Part shown: one piece after another, positions 31,337 to 33,626 of the stretch
Layout: every line of letters starts with the position of its first letter
Position numbering within the stretch: the first letter of the stretch is position 1
IMG/VR virus record: IMGVR_UViG_3300037189_004204
Span: 1-33,626 of that record
From: a virus
Length of the DNA stretch: 33,626 nucleotides
Strand: one strand, 5' to 3'
Notes under the pieces: generated by a model
The model's database searches: none
Seen by the model: the letters and a program-made list of their open reading frames with translations, nothing else
What the model was told of the DNA's origin: nothing
Program-made: the position numbers and the translations under genes

Positions 31337-31539
31337 CCGTTCGCAAAGCACGTTCAGAGAATGCTGAACTCCTAGAAGGCGCAACCGACGGCAAGTACCG
31401 CAAGCGTCGTCCTAATACCACTGTTGCTGCAGGTATGGGTGACCAGACCGTAGTACAGAACCGCGCAGACCTACACCCATATATGAACTATGGGTTTATT
31501 AACTCTGAAGAGCCCTCAAAGGTAAACCCAGGTAAGTAA
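31333..31539 (+). CDS. Small basic unknown protein
   Basis: The 68-residue product starts at ATG 31333. It is Lys/Arg-rich in the first half ('YRKRRPNTTVAAG') and otherwise hydrophilic. No family recognised. It is followed two bases later by the next gene. Confidence 0.55.
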   Translation: MTVRKARSENAELLEGATDGKYRKRRPNTTVAAGMGDQTVVQNRADLHPYMNYGFINSEEPSKVNPGK

Positions 31540-31541
31540 TA

Positions 31542-31904
31542 ATGGCTAAAGATAGAGCCCGTGATTCTAAGCGTGTACCAACGCTTCCTCCGTCATTAAA
31601 TAACCTTTCACAAGGGTCGGCAGGTAGTGGTTGGAAGCCTCGTGAGGTTCCTACTAATGTTATGGATATTGCTGGCATTGGTTCTGTTAAAGAAAAGTTT
31701 TCGCCTAACGTGACACTTGTTCGACGCGACAAGAAGAGCGCGTTTGGTTATATGCCTAACGAACAATTTAATAAAATGAGTTCAGAACTTACTGAAGCAA
31801 CCAAAGAAGGAACAGTTGCAAAGTACAACGCTGCTGCTCGTGAAATTTCAAACGAAGGTAAGCCAAAGCCTGTTATTGATATTGACTCAGCAAAGAGGAA
31901 ATAA
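31542..31904 (+). CDS. Small unknown protein with DRxxxxKRVP motif
   Basis: The 120-residue product starts 'MAKDRARDSKRVPTLPPSL', which aligns with the start of the 30221 product and with 'DRSGNLKRVPNV' in the next protein. The rest is hydrophilic with a helical part ('NEQFNKMSSELTEATKEG'). The stop is TAATG-coupled to the next gene, where GAGGA acts as ribosome-binding site. Confidence 0.6.
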   Translation: MAKDRARDSKRVPTLPPSLNNLSQGSAGSGWKPREVPTNVMDIAGIGSVKEKFSPNVTLVRRDKKSAFGYMPNEQFNKMSSELTEATKEGTVAKYNAAAREISNEGKPKPVIDIDSAKRK

Positions 31905-32143
31905 TGGCAAGTAACCCACCAGACCGTTCAGGAAATTTAAAAAGAGTTCCCAACGTAGCCCCAACTCACCATATTTGGCCACCAAAGACAACACCATTTA
32001 ATCCTGTTCGCACAAGAGCTGAGTCCGGAGATATGCGCCACGTAAGTATTGAAGCTGTGGAAGACGACCAAAAGCACAAAGAAGCTTACGCTGAGTACCA
32101 ACGTCAACTTAATAGTCCAGACGCTAAATCATCTAACGAATAA
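31904..32143 (+). CDS. Small unknown protein with DRxxxxKRVP motif
   Basis: The 79-residue product is Pro/Asn-rich at the start ('MASNPPDRSGNLKRVPNVAP') with His-Trp-Pro around residues 22-26, then a charged helical end. It shares the DRxxxxKRVP segment with the gene upstream. No domain recognised. Confidence 0.55.
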   Translation: MASNPPDRSGNLKRVPNVAPTHHIWPPKTTPFNPVRTRAESGDMRHVSIEAVEDDQKHKEAYAEYQRQLNSPDAKSSNE

Positions 32144-32159
32144 TTTAATAGGAGATACC

Positions 32160-32750
32160 TTGGCACGAGTAAAGCAACCACACGTTTCCTTAGCTCAACG
32201 TTTAGGTTTATCTACGCCTGCTCCTGCAGCAGAACCAGTCGCTACCCCTGTTCAAGAGCCAATTCAAGGTCGACAATGGACAGAAGCCAAAGCTAATTCA
32301 GGTACTCGGTTCGGCCCACTTAGACGAGAAACTACTGTAATTGAATCCGGGTCAGGCCCAGCAAGAATCGGTCATAGAAACTGGCAAGGCGATATTGAAG
32401 TTCACAAAGGTGAACGCGAAGGCGCAGAAAAGCACGGACGCAAGTTTAAATTTGACAAGGCTTCAGAGTCTCACAAGCATTTCCTATTAAACTCCAAGGG
32501 CGCAAAAGTCCACCCTGGAGGCTTTATGTCCCTGCCTAAATCAGATATGGCAGCACTTAAAGAGATGCAAAAGCCTAAGAAGGCCCCTGCAAAAAATAAA
32601 GCGAAGGGTCCGAAGGTTGAAGCAGTAGCTGCTCCAAAGATGGCACCATTTGTTTCAAAGCCTGCTGTTAGCCCAGCTGAGAAAGAAAGACTGCGCCAAG
32701 AAGATATAGCTCGTAGAAACGCAGCCCTGAAAGCACGTAAAAACAAGTAA
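32160..32750 (+). CDS. Basic disordered unknown protein
   Basis: I chose TTG 32160 because TAGGAG lies seven bases upstream, giving 196 residues. It has a Pro/Ala-rich linker, a charged middle ('HKGEREGAEKHGRKFKF'), a possible folded stretch ('KHFLLNSKGAKVHPGGF') and a Lys/Ala-rich C-terminal half. The composition suggests a DNA- or RNA-binding tail. Function not known. Confidence 0.6.
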   Translation: MARVKQPHVSLAQRLGLSTPAPAAEPVATPVQEPIQGRQWTEAKANSGTRFGPLRRETTVIESGSGPARIGHRNWQGDIEVHKGEREGAEKHGRKFKFDKASESHKHFLLNSKGAKVHPGGFMSLPKSDMAALKEMQKPKKAPAKNKAKGPKVEAVAAPKMAPFVSKPAVSPAEKERLRQEDIARRNAALKARKNK

Positions 32751-32756
32751 CTATGG

Positions 32757-32762
32757 TAGGCT
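32757..32762 (+). promoter_or_regulatory. Candidate -10 box (TAGGCT) for a leaderless transcript
   Basis: TAGGCT, the same sequence as the 28188 promoter's -10, ends exactly six bases before ATG 32769. The -35 region is weak. Its AGG could also serve as a poor ribosome-binding site. Confidence 0.4.
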
Positions 32763-32768
32763 TCTGCT

Positions 32769-33317
32769 ATGTCAGAAGACCTAACTAAAGAATATATCCT
32801 CCTGCTTATTTGCTATACCTGCAAAACAGTTGAGGAAATCCCATACGATAAAACGGGAACCTATTTAGGTGACGGTAAGTATGACCAAACTGATAATCCA
32901 TTTTTAGCAGAAGCTAACGCTCCTCACGAGCGCGGCGGCCACTACGGTGCATTAACCGACATTTTGTGGGCATACTGGATGACCCCTAAGATTAAAGAAG
33001 GTTTAATTGCTCAGCTTAAAGAGCAGTTTGTAAAAAATGGCGGAGCCTCCGGTCTTGATGTATTTGGCACTAATTTTTATGACCTAAAAGATACATACTC
33101 AGCTGACGCGATGAGCTGTTGGAGTATCCACAACAGTCCTAAAGGACAATGTTCAGACTATAAGAACGAACGTAAGATTTTAAAGCCTGGAACAGATGGA
33201 GAACGTAAAGCCGCAGGTTTAGCAAAATCTACATCAAAGATTTATTTGTGCGATTTTTGCCCAGTTAAGATGTATAACCAAAAGAAAGCATATGAAAGCA
33301 AGGGTCTATACGACTAA
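32769..33317 (+). CDS. Unknown Cys-rich protein
   Basis: This 182-residue protein has a 'CYTC' pair near the start (15-18), an isolated His-rich piece ('APHERGGHYGAL'), and at the end 'CSDYKNERK' and 'LCDFCPVKMY'. The Cys pairs probably bind one or two zinc ions. The middle is helical, with aromatic residues. No family recognised. The next ATG overlaps its stop. Confidence 0.65.
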   Translation: MSEDLTKEYILLLICYTCKTVEEIPYDKTGTYLGDGKYDQTDNPFLAEANAPHERGGHYGALTDILWAYWMTPKIKEGLIAQLKEQFVKNGGASGLDVFGTNFYDLKDTYSADAMSCWSIHNSPKGQCSDYKNERKILKPGTDGERKAAGLAKSTSKIYLCDFCPVKMYNQKKAYESKGLYD

Positions 33318-33580
33318 TGCAAGCGCAAACAGCCATCTTATTAGTGCTTGAACACGATGGGTCGTTTAAAGCTATTACAGATTTATCCGTTGAGCTAGAG
33401 TTATCACGAAAAGCCACTCGCCAAGACATAAAGACGGGGTGCCAAGAAGTCTTAGACGCAATAAATAGATTAGACCTAGCCGAGACAATAGTGTCTAAAT
33501 TGTCCAATTTGCATGCTAGCGATACAGAAAAGGCTACTAGTTCAATCCGCGAAGCCTTACAACACAAGGGTATACTGTAA
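33317..33580 (+). CDS. Small helical unknown protein
   Basis: An 87-residue protein. It is all-helical; residues 15-40 have a helix-turn-helix-like pattern ('AITDLSVELELSRKATRQDI'), so a DNA-binding role is possible. AAGGG lies 12 bases upstream of the ATG. Its coding sequence contains AAATTGTCCAATTT, seen also in the promoter at 28188. Its stop codon lies in a palindrome. Confidence 0.55.
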   Translation: MQAQTAILLVLEHDGSFKAITDLSVELELSRKATRQDIKTGCQEVLDAINRLDLAETIVSKLSNLHASDTEKATSSIREALQHKGIL

Positions 33581-33586
33581 TTACAG
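33575..33586. repeat. Perfect palindrome CTGTAATTACAG
   Basis: A 12-base perfect palindrome that includes the stop codon of the preceding gene and lies before the ribosome-binding site AAGGA of the next. No T-run follows, so it is not an intrinsic terminator. It may be an operator site or chance. Confidence 0.3.
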
Positions 33587-33605
33587 CCTAAAGGACGGGA
33601 CGCCC

Positions 33606-33626
33606 ATGTTCGTAGAAATGACCTGC
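33606..33626 (+). CDS. Start of next gene, cut by window end
   Basis: ATG 33606 follows AAGGA at 33590-33594. Only seven codons (MFVEMTC) are visible, so nothing can be said of function. Confidence 0.4.

Overview
The window is a continuous stretch of a tailed-phage genome with a contractile tail. Every supported gene is on the + strand. The baseplate set is diagnostic of a myovirus morphotype: a gp26-like protein, tape measure, Afp7-like tube/hub adaptor, LysM/Tail_X protein, gpD/gp27-like hub, OB-fold spike, gp25-like wedge, gp6/J-like wedge and P2 I-like tail protein. A WhiB-family iron-sulfur regulator (24446-24763) points to an actinobacterial host, because Wbl proteins are essentially restricted to Actinobacteria and their phages. 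The AT-leaning codon use (TTA, AAT, AAA, GTA common) is unlike phages of high-GC actinomycetes. It suggests a low-GC actinobacterium such as a freshwater planktonic lineage; that host guess is inference. No integrase, tRNA, rRNA, insertion sequence or CRISPR array was seen.

Layout. (1) 1-10657: tail and baseplate. (2) 10670-11640: a small membrane protein and an acidic-tailed protein. (3) 11637-18308: replication core, comprising a winged-helix initiator-like protein with a possible internal origin, DnaC-like loader, SWIM protein, DnaB-like helicase, CHC2/Toprim primase, dNMP kinase and SNF2-type helicase. (4) 18318-19516: small DNA-binding regulators (ribbon-helix-helix, MerR-like) around a promoter with CTAG-type half sites. 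(5) 19543-26629: putative SSB, a strong terminator, family A DNA polymerase, RecA, PD-(D/E)XK resolvase, WhiB, Cas4-like Fe-S nuclease, a possible UvsY-like mediator and a RuvC-like resolvase. (6) 26629-28131: zinc-ribbon proteins, a SpoVS (Alba-like) protein and a very basic protein, closed by a strong terminator. (7) 28188-33626: a new promoter, a metallophosphoesterase, then a run of small, basic, tightly overlapping genes of unknown role.

How the genes fit together. The replication block supplies initiator, loader, helicase, primase, polymerase and nucleotide kinase. The recombination block supplies strand exchange (RecA), a candidate mediator and three nucleases able to process ends and junctions, as expected for recombination-dependent replication. 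Most genes overlap by 1-11 bases (ATGA or TAATG junctions), implying long co-transcribed units.

The most interesting regulatory signal is that six genes with no convincing Shine-Dalgarno are preceded by TAnnnT exactly six bases before their ATG. This is the signature of leaderless transcription, known in actinobacteria. Other points worth a second look are a probable frameshifted tail-chaperone pair, a duplicated two-domain module in the tail protein at 8087-10657, a SpoVS homologue in a phage, a candidate origin inside the initiator gene, and a shared N-terminal motif in three unknown small proteins. There is no gene-free stretch longer than about 125 bases.
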